From: Rhodobacteraceae bacterium SB2
GTDB taxonomy: Bacteria > Pseudomonadota > Alphaproteobacteria > Rhodobacterales > Rhodobacteraceae
DNA: 64,000 nt
NCBI GenBank assembly: GCA_001642945.1
Contig: LGRT01000037.1
Coordinates: 124,001 to 188,000 of the forward strand
Direction: 5' to 3'
The notes beneath the pieces were generated by a model that was given only the letters and a program-made list of their open reading frames with translations, ran no database searches and was not told the origin of the DNA. Positions within the stretch are counted from its first letter, which is position 1. The number at the start of each line of letters is the position of its first letter. This document shows positions 12,031 to 21,758 of the stretch, in pieces. The translations under genes were made by a program, and so were the position numbers.

Positions 12031-12164
12031 GGCTTAAGCCTCCTTAAATAATGGCCTTGCTCTACGCCAGAAAGACCGGGGTTTAAAGCCCCCTAGCAAA
12101 GATCAGCCATAGTCAACGCAGGCAAATCGCGTTAGCCTGACGAAAAACACTTGGAGCCCAAAAC

Positions 12165-12794
12165 ATGGCCGAAATCGAGCAGCCCCAGACCTACCTGATT
12201 AGCCCGCCCGAATTTGAACTGAGCAGCTATGCAGATTTACTATCACGAATGCTGGATCTGCATGAGATCGCTTGCGTGCGCTTGGCAATGAGCACGCGAG
12301 ATGAAGGCATGATTGGCAAGGCTGCCGATACGTTGCGCGAGATTTGTCACAGCCGCGATGTGCCGTTGCTGCTGCAAAGCCATTTTTTTCTGGTTGAACG
12401 TTTCGGCCTTGATGGTGTGCATCTAACCGATGGCGCCCGCTCAATACGCTCGGCGCGCACCGAGCTGGGCAAAGACGCAATCGTTGGCGCCTTTTGCGGT
12501 ATCTCGCGGCATGAAGGGTTGAATGCAGGCGAGGCCGGCGCAGATTACGTCTGTTTCGGCCCGTTAAACGAAAATGACCTGAACGCAGGAGATATCGCCG
12601 ATCCAGAGCTCTTCGCGTGGTGGAGCGAAATGGTTGAAGTACCGATAGTGGCAGAAGGCGGGCTGGACACCACGAAAATTCTTCAGCTCAAATCCTGCGC
12701 TGATTTCTTTGCCTATGCCGAAGAAATTTGGCAGCAGGAGGATCCAATTGTGGCCTTAGGAGCGCTTATTCACGCGCAGCACGCGCAAGGCTGA
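12165..12794 (+). CDS. ThiE/TenI-like TIM-barrel protein
   Basis: A 209-residue protein of the thiamine phosphate synthase/TenI superfamily: VPLLLQSHFFLVERFGLDGVHLTDG, then GAFCGISRHEGLNAGEAGADYVCFGPL, then VPIVAEGGLD, matching the successive strands of the ThiE barrel. The usual ThiE phosphate- and pyrimidine-binding residues are not well kept (for example no CGxS, HE or PT motif after GPL), and no thiamine genes are nearby. A related but different role, such as an aromatase like TenI or something unknown, is possible. The start has GGAG eight bases upstream. Its last 29 bp overlap the convergent acyltransferase gene. Confidence 0.78.
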   Translation: MAEIEQPQTYLISPPEFELSSYADLLSRMLDLHEIACVRLAMSTRDEGMIGKAADTLREICHSRDVPLLLQSHFFLVERFGLDGVHLTDGARSIRSARTELGKDAIVGAFCGISRHEGLNAGEAGADYVCFGPLNENDLNAGDIADPELFAWWSEMVEVPIVAEGGLDTTKILQLKSCADFFAYAEEIWQQEDPIVALGALIHAQHAQG

Positions 12795-13617
12795 GCGCGC
12801 GCTCCTGCGTCTTGCGGATATCCGCCTCTAATGTGCCAGCCAAGTCTTTGCGAGATGAAAAATCCGCGACGCGGCGCGGCGCATTGAAACACAGCTCAAC
12901 GCGCCCATGCCGCCAAACGCTCAACGTTTTGATGAAATGAGTGGCAAATTCCATATCACCCCACCAGCCATAAAACGCCGCTGGGCGCTGTGATGGCGCA
13001 AAGAAAGTTACGCTCACGGGTTGAATCCATAGATCTGTGCAGGCGTCATCAGACGCAAAAAAAGCCTCAAACAAGCTTGACTTAAAAGGTAAAACGCGTA
13101 GCCCATCCGTTGAGGTTCCTTCGGGAAAGAACAGTAAACGATGGCCATTTCGCAATCTGGCGCGAAACATTTCTGTTTGTTGCGCAGCATCCTGCCGGCT
13201 GCGGCGAATAAAAACGGTGCCGGTGGCCCGCGCCAACCAACCAATTAAAGGCCAGGCCGAGACTTCTGCTTTAGAGACAAAATAAACCCGCGCGCAGCTG
13301 TTCAATACGAAGATATCCAGCCATGAACTGTGATTGGCAACAAAAGCGCCCGGGCTGCGCATTGGCGTGCCTGTTACGCGGCAAGGCAAACCAATAATAC
13401 GCAGCGCAAACCGGCAAACAGCCACCGTAATATATGGCGTTACAGGGCGGTTTTGACCAAAAATCGGGCGTTCCAGACCTCGGAGCAGCACGCTCAGCAG
13501 CAGCCCGCTTAAAACGATCGGCGCCAAGCCAAGAAGCCGCACACCAACAAGGCACCAACCGGCAAAAGAAACACCCGTTAGTGCCTCGGAATCTTCTGAT
13601 CCATACCAAGTGTTCAT
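12766..13617 (-). CDS. olsA: Lyso-ornithine lipid O-acyltransferase (PlsC family)
   Basis: A 1-acylglycerol-3-phosphate acyltransferase-like protein of 283 residues. It has an N-terminal hydrophobic segment (LVGVRLLGLAPIVLSGLLLSVLL), the catalytic NHSSWLD (HX4D) at about residue 94, and the acceptor-site motif FPEGTSTDG. The ATG overlaps the stop of the preceding acyltransferase by 4 bp (ATGA, 13614-13617), which implies translational coupling. In that pairing the first enzyme N-acylates ornithine and this one adds the second acyl chain, giving the phosphorus-free ornithine lipid. The assignment as OlsA rather than PlsC rests on the neighbour. Confidence 0.87.
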   Translation of the reverse strand: MNTWYGSEDSEALTGVSFAGWCLVGVRLLGLAPIVLSGLLLSVLLRGLERPIFGQNRPVTPYITVAVCRFALRIIGLPCRVTGTPMRSPGAFVANHSSWLDIFVLNSCARVYFVSKAEVSAWPLIGWLARATGTVFIRRSRQDAAQQTEMFRARLRNGHRLLFFPEGTSTDGLRVLPFKSSLFEAFFASDDACTDLWIQPVSVTFFAPSQRPAAFYGWWGDMEFATHFIKTLSVWRHGRVELCFNAPRRVADFSSRKDLAGTLEADIRKTQERALSLARAARE

Positions 13618-14399
13618 GACTTTAAAAGATCACCCGAATAAAGCATTTTCTGCCGTGTACTGATACTGTCTCGATCAAGAATAAGGCAAACATCAACGGT
13701 CTTAAACGCGAAATCGACAAAAGCCCCCTCACCGATATACCCGCCCAACCGAAGATAGGCTTTGATCAGCGCCGGCATGGCCAACATGGCCGCGCGCCGG
13801 TCAATCCTTGCGGGTGCGATCAGATCCATCGCCTGAAACGCGCCTGGCCTTGCGGCGACCCGCAGCGCTTCGGGGGCCAAGTGGCGCGCGTGAAGCCAAC
13901 TTAGTGGTTCCGCCAATTTCTGCAGATCAGTGCCATGAAAACTGGCCACCCCGAACAAAACTTCGACCTTGTGCTCTGCCACATAGCGCTGCAATGCCTG
14001 CCATAAATGATACATTGCGAGGCCGCCGCGATACGCCGGATGTACGCAAGAGCGTCCAAGTTCAAGCAGGTTACGCCCAGTGGCGTATAATCTTTGCAGG
14101 TCATATTCATCTTCTGAATAGAATTGTCCGATCCGCGCCGCTTGTTCCGAACGCAAAAGCCTATAGACCCCTATAATCCCATCAAAAGGGCAGTTTTTTC
14201 GAGCCTTATCCTTCAAGATAAGGTGATCGCAGAAGGGATCAAACCGGTCCATTTCCAGCTCGTTTTGATGATCTATCTCGGCTCCAGAAGCGCCCAGCTC
14301 TTTCACGAATACAGCGTAGCGCAACCGTTGCGCCGCGCGCAAATCAGGCCTGGTTTCAGCCAATTCTACGACCAAATCAGTGTCACTCTGTAGCATCAT
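13614..14399 (-). CDS. olsB: L-ornithine N-alpha-acyltransferase
   Basis: A 261-residue GNAT-fold acyltransferase of the OlsB family: AAQRLRYAVFVKELGASG near the N-terminus, the acidic DRFDPFCDHLILKD stretch, then ARIGQFYSEDEYDL and LLELGRSCVHPAYRGG, the signature of the family (also found in PEP-CTERM-type acyltransferases). It transfers a 3-hydroxyacyl chain from acyl carrier protein to ornithine. Two tandem ATG codons (14399, 14396) could start it. It is followed with a 4-bp overlap by olsA and preceded by DUF3553 with a 112-bp gap. I looked for a PhoB box in that gap, because these lipids often replace phospholipids under phosphate limitation, and saw none. Confidence 0.9.
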   Translation of the reverse strand: MMLQSDTDLVVELAETRPDLRAAQRLRYAVFVKELGASGAEIDHQNELEMDRFDPFCDHLILKDKARKNCPFDGIIGVYRLLRSEQAARIGQFYSEDEYDLQRLYATGRNLLELGRSCVHPAYRGGLAMYHLWQALQRYVAEHKVEVLFGVASFHGTDLQKLAEPLSWLHARHLAPEALRVAARPGAFQAMDLIAPARIDRRAAMLAMPALIKAYLRLGGYIGEGAFVDFAFKTVDVCLILDRDSISTRQKMLYSGDLLKS

Positions 14400-14511
14400 C
14401 TAGTCGTATCTTTCGCTTATTATGCAAGTTTTGATACAATTTCGTTTCAATTTTACCGGAATCCGGCCCTTATTGATTACAACTATAGGTTTAATGCAGC
14501 TCTGATAATCG

Positions 14512-14700
14512 CTATTCTTGATCATAGACCTGCACAAGCGCAATTTTGGATCCATCAATGACCAACTTACCCATTTCAGAAAAATTCACGGTAATGCGAC
14601 CGTTAATACGAGACTGTACTTGCCCAATACCCCAATCTGGCTGGCTGGGATGGCGTACCAGCATGCCGGGCTCTAAGAAAAGATTTAAGTCCTCCACCAC
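14512..14700 (-). CDS. DUF3553 small protein
   Basis: A short protein of at most 62 residues: FLEPGMLVRHPSQPDWGIGQVQSR, then ITVNFSEMGKLVIDG. This is the compact beta-barrel (SH3/CarD-Tudor-like) pattern of DUF3553, whose members also occur fused to UvrD-type helicases. The start is uncertain: GTG codons at 14700 and 14697 are the only standard candidates before the conserved core, and the GGAGG sequence lies just inside them. It is divergent from chpT with only 27 bp between the starts. Function unknown. Confidence 0.8.
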   Translation of the reverse strand: MVEDLNLFLEPGMLVRHPSQPDWGIGQVQSRINGRITVNFSEMGKLVIDGSKIALVQVYDQE

Positions 14701-14727
14701 ACCACTCCTGACGCTGAGGCATTACCA

Positions 14728-15336
14728 ATGATACAATCGGCATCTCATCTTGCAAGCTTGATTGGCTCGCGCATATGTCATGACCTGATAAGCCCAATTG
14801 GCGCAATACACAACGGGTTAGAGCTGATATCGCTGTCCGGTGCGGTGCAACATGAAGCCGAGATATCTTTAATCACCCAAAGCTGCCAAAATGCGGCCAG
14901 CCGAATTAAGTTTTTTCGCGTTGCCTTTGGCGTAAGCGGCAGTGACCGCCAGCTTTCAACCGATACTCTACTGGACATCTTAATGCCGCTGATCAACGGG
15001 CCCCGACAAAATTTACACTGGAAAATCCATCGAAGCCTCACCCGCCGCGAAGCACAAGCGCTTTTTCTGGCGATTTTATGCATCGAAACGGCCTTGCCGC
15101 TTGGCGGCGAAATATCGGTGACCGAGCGCGGCCCGCGGTTAAGCGTTGAGGGTCATTCAAACAAGATCATTGTAGATGCGGCTATTTGGGACCCTTTGAC
15201 AAACATGTGCCCCAAACACGCCTCGCTTCCAGAGCATGTGCAATTTCTGTTTTTGCCCAGCATCGTTCATGAAATCGGCCGCGAATTGAACGTCTGCGTA
15301 CAGCCAAGCCTGATCACGATCAATCTTAGCGCCTGA
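14728..15336 (+). CDS. chpT: Histidine phosphotransferase ChpT
   Basis: A phosphorelay intermediate that passes phosphate from the CckA hybrid kinase to the response regulators CtrA and CpdR. The 202 residues begin with the DHp-like helical hairpin [25 protein letters not shown], in which the histidine of CHDLISP at about residue 18 is the phosphorylated residue. The second half is a degenerate ATPase-like domain without Bergerat-fold N, G1 and G2 boxes, as in Caulobacter ChpT. Upstream GAGG lies nine bases from the ATG. It ends 11 bp inside the convergent proA. In roseobacters this pathway controls motility and gene-transfer agents rather than cell-cycle progression. Confidence 0.9.
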   Translation: MIQSASHLASLIGSRICHDLISPIGAIHNGLELISLSGAVQHEAEISLITQSCQNAASRIKFFRVAFGVSGSDRQLSTDTLLDILMPLINGPRQNLHWKIHRSLTRREAQALFLAILCIETALPLGGEISVTERGPRLSVEGHSNKIIVDAAIWDPLTNMCPKHASLPEHVQFLFLPSIVHEIGRELNVCVQPSLITINLSA

Positions 15337-16582
15337 CAGCGCCATCCCCGCTCACCAAATATTTAAAGCTGGTCAATTGGGCCGCACCAACGGGGCCGCG
15401 AGCGTGCATTTTTCCCGTGGCGATGCCAATCTCTGCCCCCATGCCAAATTCCCCTCCATCAGCGAATTGCGTCGACGCGTTATGCATCAAAATCGCGCTA
15501 TCAACCTGCGCAAAGAACCGCTGTTTCGCCGTGTTATCTTCGGTCATAATACAATCAGTATGGTCCGAGCCGAATTGGCGAATATGAGCAATAGCAGCTT
15601 CCATATCGACAACTGATTTGGCGGCAATTATGCTGGAAAGATATTCTTTTCCCCAATCCTCTGCGCTTGCGACTTGCGTTCCGGAAAACCCATCAACGCC
15701 GGCGCCAGCGCGCACCTCAACCCCTGCCTTAATGAGCGCTTGAACAACCTCAAACCCAATGGTGTCTACCACATCCTGATGGATCAACAGGCATTCCGCA
15801 GCCCCGCAAATGCCCGTGCGGCGGGTTTTCGAATTCAACACGACATCCAGCGTTTTGGCCAAATCAGCTGCCGCATCGATATAGATATGCACGATGCCTT
15901 CAAGATGGGCGAAAACCGGTACGCGGGCCTCGCGTTGCACCAAACCAACCAGGCCTTTGCCACCCCTTGGCACCACGACATCAATATAATCGGTCATGGT
16001 TAATAAAGCGGCCACCGCCGCACGATCGCGCGTGGGTACGGTTTGTATTGCCTCTTTAGGCAGCCCTGCCGCAACCAAGCCTTGAGCCAAACACGCATGG
16101 ATCGCCGACGTGCTGTGATGGCTTTCCGAGCCACCACGTAAAATCACCGCATTGCCAGATTTCAAGCACAAAGCGCCCGCATCCGCCGTTACATTCGGGC
16201 GACTTTCATAAATCACCCCGATCACGCCAAGCGGCGTTGCCACTTTTTGAATGGACAAGCCGTTCGGACGCTCCCATTCTTCCAAGATGCGCCCAACAGG
16301 ATCTTCTTGCTGCGCCACGTTCCGAAGCCCCTCGGCCATTGCCTCGATGCGCGCAGGATCCAACATCAAACGATCAAGCATCGCGTCAGACAGCCCCTTT
16401 TCACGACCAAAGACGATATCCAGTTTATTGGCTTCGATAATCTTTGATTGCGCCGCTATTACAGCATCCGCTGCCGCCATCAGGGCTGCGGTTTTTTGCG
16501 CGGCGGGCGCATAGGCCAAACTGGCCGCAGCCGTTTTCGCGCGCCGCCCCAGATCTTGCATCATTTGCTGAACTTCACTCAT
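15326..16582 (-). CDS. proA: Gamma-glutamyl phosphate reductase (glutamate-5-semialdehyde dehydrogenase)
   Basis: The second step of proline synthesis: NADPH-dependent reduction of glutamyl-5-phosphate. It has 418 residues, the normal length. An aldehyde dehydrogenase fold is recognisable from [37 protein letters not shown], the catalytic cysteine in [13 protein letters not shown] and the C-terminal [21 protein letters not shown]. It begins 15 bp after the proB stop and is the last gene of the obgE-proB-proA operon. Confidence 0.97.
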   Translation of the reverse strand: MSEVQQMMQDLGRRAKTAAASLAYAPAAQKTAALMAAADAVIAAQSKIIEANKLDIVFGREKGLSDAMLDRLMLDPARIEAMAEGLRNVAQQEDPVGRILEEWERPNGLSIQKVATPLGVIGVIYESRPNVTADAGALCLKSGNAVILRGGSESHHSTSAIHACLAQGLVAAGLPKEAIQTVPTRDRAAVAALLTMTDYIDVVVPRGGKGLVGLVQREARVPVFAHLEGIVHIYIDAAADLAKTLDVVLNSKTRRTGICGAAECLLIHQDVVDTIGFEVVQALIKAGVEVRAGAGVDGFSGTQVASAEDWGKEYLSSIIAAKSVVDMEAAIAHIRQFGSDHTDCIMTEDNTAKQRFFAQVDSAILMHNASTQFADGGEFGMGAEIGIATGKMHARGPVGAAQLTSFKYLVSGDGAVRR

Positions 16583-16597
16583 CGCTTGGTCCTTCCC

Positions 16598-17704
16598 TTA
16601 CACAGCCATATCGTTGCGATGCACCAGCGCGGCGCGGGCCGGATACCCTAAAACAGCTTCAATTTCAGAGGTTTTCAAACCGATCAAAGCCGCCGCCTCT
16701 GTCGAAGAATACGAGCTTATTCCAAGCGCCACCGCAGCGCCATTGACCAGCGTAATGGCCACGCAATCGCCGCGCTCAAAACTGCCAGACACGCCAGAAA
16801 CACCCGCTGGCAGTAAACTCTTTCCGCTTTTCAACGCCCTGTTTGCCCCCTCATCGATCACGATCTGCCCCAACGGTTTCATCGAAGCAATCCAGCGTTT
16901 GCGCGCCGATTGCGGATCCATTTGCGGTGCGAACCACGTGCCGGAATTGCCTGCATCAAAGCTGGTCAGCGGGTGATCCACAAAGCCTGCCGCAATGAGC
17001 ATAGCGCAGCCTGAGCCTGTTGCGGTTTTGGCGGCCATCAGCTTGGTTTTCATGCCACCTTTGGACAGGCCAGAGGTGCCCTCGCCTGCCATCTCTTCAA
17101 TTTGCGGCGTGATCTCTTTCACCATTTCAAAGCGCCTCGCCGATGGATCACGCTGCGGGTTGGCCGAATAAAACCCATCCACATCGGATAGCAAAACCAA
17201 TTGATCCGCACCCACCGTAACCGCCACTTGCGCGGCCAGTCGATCATTATCACCATAGCGAATTTCATCAGTTGCCACGGTATCGTTTTCATTCACGATG
17301 GGCACAACGCCTAAGCTGAGCAGAGTTTCCAACGTTGCGCGTGAGTTCAGATAACGTCGCCGATCGGCGCTATCCTCTAAGGTCACCAAAATTTGGGCTG
17401 TGGTTATGCCATGTGGACCCAATGCCTCTTCATAAGCGCGGGCCAGTTGAATTTGCCCCACAGCGGCGGCCGCCTGCGATTGTTCAAGCGCAACATCCCC
17501 CACCGACAACCCCAAGACTTTGCGCCCCAAGGCGATCGAGCCCGAGGACACCAAAACCACATCACAGCCCCGGGCCTTGAACGCAGCAACATCTGTTGCC
17601 AATGATTTGAGCCACGCGCTGCGCAAAGCGCCAGTGGTTGGATCCACCAGCAAAGCCGATCCAATTTTAACCACAATGCGTTTTGCAGCGCTTAGGGACG
17701 CCAT
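16598..17704 (-). CDS. proB: Glutamate 5-kinase with PUA domain
   Basis: Phosphorylates glutamate to glutamyl-5-phosphate, the first and feedback-regulated step of proline synthesis. It has 368 residues: an amino-acid-kinase domain ([13 protein letters not shown] at the start, [28 protein letters not shown] in the middle, [19 protein letters not shown]) followed by a C-terminal PUA domain from about residue 280 ([18 protein letters not shown]). The PUA-containing form is the common bacterial one. Its start overlaps the 3' end of obgE by 13 bp, which indicates translational coupling. Confidence 0.97.
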   Translation of the reverse strand: MASLSAAKRIVVKIGSALLVDPTTGALRSAWLKSLATDVAAFKARGCDVVLVSSGSIALGRKVLGLSVGDVALEQSQAAAAVGQIQLARAYEEALGPHGITTAQILVTLEDSADRRRYLNSRATLETLLSLGVVPIVNENDTVATDEIRYGDNDRLAAQVAVTVGADQLVLLSDVDGFYSANPQRDPSARRFEMVKEITPQIEEMAGEGTSGLSKGGMKTKLMAAKTATGSGCAMLIAAGFVDHPLTSFDAGNSGTWFAPQMDPQSARKRWIASMKPLGQIVIDEGANRALKSGKSLLPAGVSGVSGSFERGDCVAITLVNGAAVALGISSYSSTEAAALIGLKTSEIEAVLGYPARAALVHRNDMAV

Positions 17705-18729
17705 TCCAAATCTTCCTGTTCCACTCTTGTTTCTTGCTTGCGCCCTGCGTCAATTTCATGGCGCAAGACGCGCAACACCGCCTCAACCCCCTCACGGCTG
17801 ACACCCGACATTAAAAAAACAGGCCCGCCAGCAATTGCTTCCAGCTCAGCTTTAAAAAACGCACGCTCTTCATCATCCAATGCGTCAACCTTATTCAGCA
17901 CGGTCACTCTTGGCTTTTGCGCCAAAGCGCCGCCATATGCCTCAAGCTCATCTATGATCGTCTTGTAATCATTTAGAAAATCACCCGAGGTTCCATCGAT
18001 CAAATGCAAAAGAACCGCGCAGCGTTCCACATGCCCCAGAAACAAATCCCCCAAACCACGCCCCTCATGTGCGCCAGCAATCAGACCTGGAATATCAGCC
18101 ACAACGAACTCGGTATTATCAATCCCAACAACCCCAAGGTTTGGATAAAGCGTGGTGAACGGATAATCTGCGATTTTGGGCCGCGCATTCGATGTGGCCG
18201 CCAAAAAGGTTGACTTGCCTGCATTGGGCAGGCCCAAAAGACCTGCATCCGCGATGAGCTTCAGCCGCAACCAGATTGTGCGCTCAATCCCCTCTTGCCC
18301 GGGATTGGCGCGGCGCGGCGCTTGGTTGGTTGAGGATTTGAAATGCAGGTTTCCAAAACCGCCATTGCCGCCTTTTGCCAAAACAATCCGATCACCCACT
18401 TCGGTAAGATCAGCAATCACCGTTTCTTGATCTTCATCCAAAATTTCCGTGCCGGCAGGCACCCGCAGCAGGATATCATCGCCCGACGCCCCCGAGCGTT
18501 GTTGCCCCATGCCAGCGCCGCCATTATTGGCAAAGAAATGCTGCTGATAACGAAAATCGATCAAGGTGTTCAGCCCGTCAACCGCCTCGGCAATCACGGA
18601 TCCGCCTTTGCCACCATCACCGCCATCAGGCCCGCCATATTCGATGTATTTTTCCCGCCGGAAGCTTACGCAACCACCGCCACCCGAGCCAGAGCGGATA
18701 TAGACTTTCGTCAGATCTAGAAATTTCAT
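17692..18729 (-). CDS. obgE: Obg family GTPase, ribosome-associated
   Basis: A 345-residue essential GTPase involved in 50S maturation and stress control. It has the glycine-rich Obg N-terminal domain ([29 protein letters not shown]) and the G domain with G1 [10 protein letters not shown]3 [16 protein letters not shown] (atypical, no DxxG glutamine, as usual in Obg) and G4 NKVD. The C-terminal tail is short. It lies 11 bp after the acetyltransferase gene and overlaps proB, the arrangement common in Rhodobacterales. Confidence 0.97.
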   Translation of the reverse strand: MKFLDLTKVYIRSGSGGGGCVSFRREKYIEYGGPDGGDGGKGGSVIAEAVDGLNTLIDFRYQQHFFANNGGAGMGQQRSGASGDDILLRVPAGTEILDEDQETVIADLTEVGDRIVLAKGGNGGFGNLHFKSSTNQAPRRANPGQEGIERTIWLRLKLIADAGLLGLPNAGKSTFLAATSNARPKIADYPFTTLYPNLGVVGIDNTEFVVADIPGLIAGAHEGRGLGDLFLGHVERCAVLLHLIDGTSGDFLNDYKTIIDELEAYGGALAQKPRVTVLNKVDALDDEERAFFKAELEAIAGGPVFLMSGVSREGVEAVLRVLRHEIDAGRKQETRVEQEDLEWRP

Positions 18730-18740
18730 GTGCTGGGTCC

Positions 18741-19409
18741 TTATGCGGGTCGAATAAGGCGATATCGGGTTATGGGCGCAGGCTCAAGCCTTGCCGCCGA
18801 TTTTCCCATCTCGCTGGGATGTGACTGCACCGGTATTGGCATAAAACCCGCTTTTTGCAACACGCGCCCCGAGCCGGGATTATCCTTAAAATGCTCTGCA
18901 GTGATGGCCTCAAGCGGATAGCGCCGGAATAAAAAGGCACAAAAGGCATTTACAGCCTCGCTCATAAGCCCCTGCCCCCATTGCTTTGGATGTATCGCAT
19001 ATACAAGATCTGCCGCAACCGGTGCGCTCAATGGGGCCGCGCGAAAGCCGATCATCCCGATCACGTTCTGGGTTTTATCCGCAAGCGCAAACAGTCCATT
19101 CCACACGCCTTTCCAGCGCGCCGCCTCAATAAACCGCCCCACGAAGCCGCGCGGCAAAGGATGTGGAACAATCGTGAGGTTCCGTGCAACTTGCTTTTGA
19201 GCAAGGCAGTCAAACAACGCATCTTGATGTACTTGGGCAAGCGGAAAGATTTGCAACCGCTGCGTTTCGATGAAAACAGGGTTTAAAAAATGCCATTGAT
19301 CAGGGGTCAGCGCCATCGGTTGCAACGGAACCGATTGGCGCAAGGCTTTTGAATAGCTTGCCACCGGCGGACCATTTGGCGCAAAGCCATTTTTTGCCAA
19401 TACACGCAT
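18741..19409 (-). CDS. GNAT N-acetyltransferase carrying the C-terminal tail of a broken upstream GNAT domain
   Basis: The 222-residue frame starts with [13 protein letters not shown], which is the alpha4-beta7 end of a GNAT domain (compare the usual SxRVLEKxGF), continues through [13 protein letters not shown], and only then begins a complete second GNAT domain ([13 protein letters not shown] ... [17 protein letters not shown] ... [15 protein letters not shown]). The missing front of the first domain lies immediately upstream in the same frame, separated by one TAG codon. The intact domain has the acetyl-CoA loop as QWGQGL. Translation might start at the internal ATG of QPMALTPDQ. The substrate is unknown. 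Confidence 0.75.
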   Translation of the reverse strand: MRVLAKNGFAPNGPPVASYSKALRQSVPLQPMALTPDQWHFLNPVFIETQRLQIFPLAQVHQDALFDCLAQKQVARNLTIVPHPLPRGFVGRFIEAARWKGVWNGLFALADKTQNVIGMIGFRAAPLSAPVAADLVYAIHPKQWGQGLMSEAVNAFCAFLFRRYPLEAITAEHFKDNPGSGRVLQKAGFMPIPVQSHPSEMGKSAARLEPAPITRYRLIRPA

Positions 19410-19415
19410 AGAACG

Positions 19416-19790
19416 CTAGTTTTGCAATCGCACGCTTGCCAAGAGCGGGCTGGCCTGCGGATCAGAAAAGTATTTTTTCAAAACCAAATCTGCCGCTTCA
19501 GAGATCAGGCCTTGGCCCCAAAAGGCCGGATCTAACCAAAATCCAAAATTTGGATACTCTTCAATCAGACCAATAAATTCTTCCTTCAGCGTGATCGCCC
19601 AAACCTGCCGATGTGGATTATCCTGCAGAAGATTGAAAAACCCTTTGGCATCACTTGCGGTATAAGAAAACGGCAAAATCGGCACCCAATAAGAGATCGC
19701 CGGATCAGCAAGATTACGCACCATCTCGGCGCAATCCCTAAGCTCCAAAGATCGTAAAACCAAACGGTTTCCGGTCAAACATAAACCCAA
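19416..19790 (-). pseudogene. N-terminal part of a GNAT domain ended by an in-frame TAG
   Basis: Reads LTGNRLVLRSLELRDCAEMVRNL, then WAITLKEEFIGLIE, then FGFWLDPAFWGQGLISEAADLVLKKYF and ASVRLQN, followed by TAG (19416-19418). Immediately after it, in the same frame, come CGT TCT ATG, giving [11 protein letters not shown], exactly the expected continuation of a GNAT domain. A single CAG-to-TAG change would explain the break, and the restored gene (19790 to 18741) would encode two tandem GNAT domains of about 349 residues. The start shown is a TTG and is uncertain. A sequencing error cannot be excluded. Confidence 0.7.
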
Positions 19791-19889
19791 CGCCTAACTC
19801 CAAACCAACACACAAAAAGATAAAACACGTCGATTGCAGCCTATACCATAAGTCCAAAAAATCCAATCTCTGCGTTAGAAGCGGGGGAC

Positions 19890-19921
19890 AGAAAAACCTT
19901 GCGCGATTGCAGGCTTTTTCT
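19890..19921 (-). terminator. Intrinsic terminator downstream of the LysE-family gene
   Basis: An inverted repeat with arms AGAAAAA and TTTTTCT, continued inwards after one mismatch by five further pairs around a short GCGATT loop. Reading on the minus strand it ends in a T run and lies 15 bp after the stop of the exporter gene. Confidence 0.6.
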
Positions 19922-19935
19922 CTTCTTGACCAGGG

Positions 19936-20535
19936 CTAGCCGCCAAGCAGCAGCGCATAACCCACAAAGCCCACCGTCAGCGCCGCAAGAGCGCGCATAA
20001 ACCAACGTTCGGCGCGCTGGCCTGAGATCAGAGAGGCTATACGATCGCCAAAAAACGTCCAGATTGGGTGGCATATCAACTGAATAACCATCAACGTAAT
20101 GGCAATCCAAAACGTGGCTTGCAGACTGGGCGTTCCGGGATCGACAAAACTGGTAAACCCCGCCAGGATCATCGCCCAAGCTTTAGGGTTCAGCGGATGT
20201 ACCCATAAACCGGCGATAAAACCTGGCGCCGCCCCAGCGCCTCCGTTTGTCGATAACCGCATATTCGCCACCCGCCATGCGAGCCAAATAATGTAAGCCG
20301 CCGAGATGAATTTAAGCGCCACAAACAGGCCAGGCAACGTATCAGATAAGCGCATGAGGCCAAACCCAATCGGCCAAATGATCAGCTGCTTGCCAAGCAC
20401 CACGCCCGCCACAAACGGCAGCGCCGCGCGGAACCCATAGGCGGCCCCTGTGCTGAGCATGGCCATATTTGCCGGACCCGGCGTTGCAATTTGTGAGGCG
20501 GCAAAGGCCGCAAAGGCGCCCAGAGAAACTGCCAT
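19936..20535 (-). CDS. LysE/RhtB-family amino-acid exporter
   Basis: A 199-residue inner-membrane protein with about five or six hydrophobic segments and the LysE/RhtB signature near the N-terminus: ASQIATPGPANMAMLSTGAAYGFRAALPFVAGV. The later LWVHPLNPKAWAMILAGF is also typical. Members export amino acids or their analogues; the substrate cannot be read. AAGGATAAAG precedes the ATG. It lies between the ribosomal operon and the acetyltransferase-obgE operon and is bounded by terminators on both sides, so it is probably monocistronic. Confidence 0.88.
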   Translation of the reverse strand: MAVSLGAFAAFAASQIATPGPANMAMLSTGAAYGFRAALPFVAGVVLGKQLIIWPIGFGLMRLSDTLPGLFVALKFISAAYIIWLAWRVANMRLSTNGGAGAAPGFIAGLWVHPLNPKAWAMILAGFTSFVDPGTPSLQATFWIAITLMVIQLICHPIWTFFGDRIASLISGQRAERWFMRALAALTVGFVGYALLLGG

Positions 20536-20565
20536 CTTTATCCTTCCAAACGCCTCACGATAAAA

Positions 20566-20596
20566 CCAAAAAAAGGGACCGACAATGCCGATCCCT
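20566..20596 (-). terminator. Strong intrinsic terminator after rpmA
   Basis: On the minus strand AGGGATCGGC and GTCGGTCCCT (20574-20596) pair over ten positions, with two G-T pairs and a 3-nt loop, and are followed by seven T residues. It ends the rplU-rpmA transcript 32 bp after the rpmA stop. Confidence 0.85.
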
Positions 20597-20627
20597 AAAT
20601 CATCAAAATGTAAGGCAGCGATGCCGT

Positions 20628-20897
20628 TTATTCAGCCGCTTTAGCCGCTGGCAAAACAGAAATAAACGTGCGGCCTTTGAACCCTTTGTGGAAGGTTACA
20701 TTGCCTTCAGTGGTTGCAAAGATCGTGTGATCCTTGCCTTCACCAACGCCCTCACCCGGCCACCATTTATTGCCGCGCTGACGCACGATAATATTGCCAG
20801 GGATCGCCAATTGACCACCGTAAAGTTTCACACCAAGGCGACGTCCGTCTGAGTCGCGACCGTTGCGGGATGAACCGCCTGCTTTTTTATGTGCCAT
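20628..20897 (-). CDS. rpmA: 50S ribosomal protein L27
   Basis: 89 residues beginning [24 protein letters not shown], the standard L27 N-terminus that reaches into the peptidyl-transferase centre. It has no Firmicutes-type cleavable extension. [18 protein letters not shown] and [13 protein letters not shown] follow as in the family. It is co-transcribed after rplU (18-bp gap) and ends at a strong terminator. Confidence 0.98.
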   Translation of the reverse strand: MAHKKAGGSSRNGRDSDGRRLGVKLYGGQLAIPGNIIVRQRGNKWWPGEGVGEGKDHTIFATTEGNVTFHKGFKGRTFISVLPAAKAAE

Positions 20898-20915
20898 CTG
20901 ATCGTGCTCCTTTTC

Positions 20916-21581
20916 TTATGCCAAATCTTTGGCTTGGGCGATCCAGCCCTCTTTTTCGATCTTGCCCTTCAACGCCAGTTCGGCATCCACGGAGGCAACA
21001 TCTTCTGGGCTCCAGCCGGCGATCTGTGCAAAGCTGGTAACGCCACCGGCAACCAATTTCTTTTCAAGCGCTGGGCCAACTCCGGATAATTTTCTCAAAT
21101 CATCGGCAGCTTTATCAACGGCAGGCGCGGCGGCTTTCGCAGGTGCCGCTTTCGCCGGGGCCGCTTTGGCTGCTGCCTTTGCGGGCGCTTTTGCGGCTTT
21201 CGGGGCCGCAGTCGCCGCCGGTGCAGACCCTGCGCCTAAGGCCGCTTTTACGCCAGACTTGCCGGCGCCTGAGGCCAGAATTTCAGTGATCCGCAACAGC
21301 GTAAGCTGCTGGCGATGCCCTTTGGTGCGCTGCGAGCTATGCTTCCGGCGACGCTTCACAAAGTTAATCGTCTTGTCGCCTTTGATCTGATCGACCACAT
21401 CCGCTTGCACAGCAGCATCTGCCACCATAGGCGCCCCAACAACCGGGCTTTCGCCACCAATCATCAGTATATCGTTAAATTGAACTGTCTCTCCAGCATC
21501 GGCAGCCAGTTTTTCAACGCGGAGCATATCGCCCGATTGAACTTTATACTGCTTACCACCGGTTTTAAGAACCGCAAACAT
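20916..21581 (-). CDS. rplU: 50S ribosomal protein L21 with long C-terminal extension
   Basis: The first 103 residues or so are a normal L21 ([20 protein letters not shown] ... [25 protein letters not shown]). The remaining ~118 residues are an Ala/Pro/Lys linker ([23 protein letters not shown]) and a helix-hairpin-helix-like domain ([40 protein letters not shown]). Extensions of this type occur in Rhodobacterales L21; the HhH fold normally binds nucleic acid, and its purpose here is unknown. L21 alone is about 103 residues in most bacteria. It precedes rpmA in a two-gene operon. Confidence 0.96.
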   Translation of the reverse strand: MFAVLKTGGKQYKVQSGDMLRVEKLAADAGETVQFNDILMIGGESPVVGAPMVADAAVQADVVDQIKGDKTINFVKRRRKHSSQRTKGHRQQLTLLRITEILASGAGKSGVKAALGAGSAPAATAAPKAAKAPAKAAAKAAPAKAAPAKAAAPAVDKAADDLRKLSGVGPALEKKLVAGGVTSFAQIAGWSPEDVASVDAELALKGKIEKEGWIAQAKDLA

Positions 21582-21758
21582 ATAGTCTTCCTTTTATTGC
21601 CGCGTTCTTTGGCCTCCCTTTCGGGACGTTTTGGCTGGCAGCCACCTCGAACAGCGCGCCCGATCAGGCGAATGTGTGATCAAATGCAAATGCATCCAAT
21701 GAAGCCGCGCTTATTGAGCAGTTGTTGTGCAAAGTCAAGGCCCTTGCAGCGGGCTTTT
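21582..21758 (-). promoter_or_regulatory. rplU leader region
   Basis: The 177 bp upstream of rplU. On the minus strand it contains a small GNRA hairpin (TCCC-GAAA-GGGA, 21615-21626) and a GGCTGCCAGCC element (21633-21643) within 60 bases of the start codon, next to an AAAAGGAAG Shine-Dalgarno region. This may be an autoregulatory leader, but I cannot match it to a named family. Confidence 0.35.

Noticed and set aside
14400-14511. PhoB box before olsB
   Set aside because: No pair of CTGTCAT-like heptamers at the right spacing.
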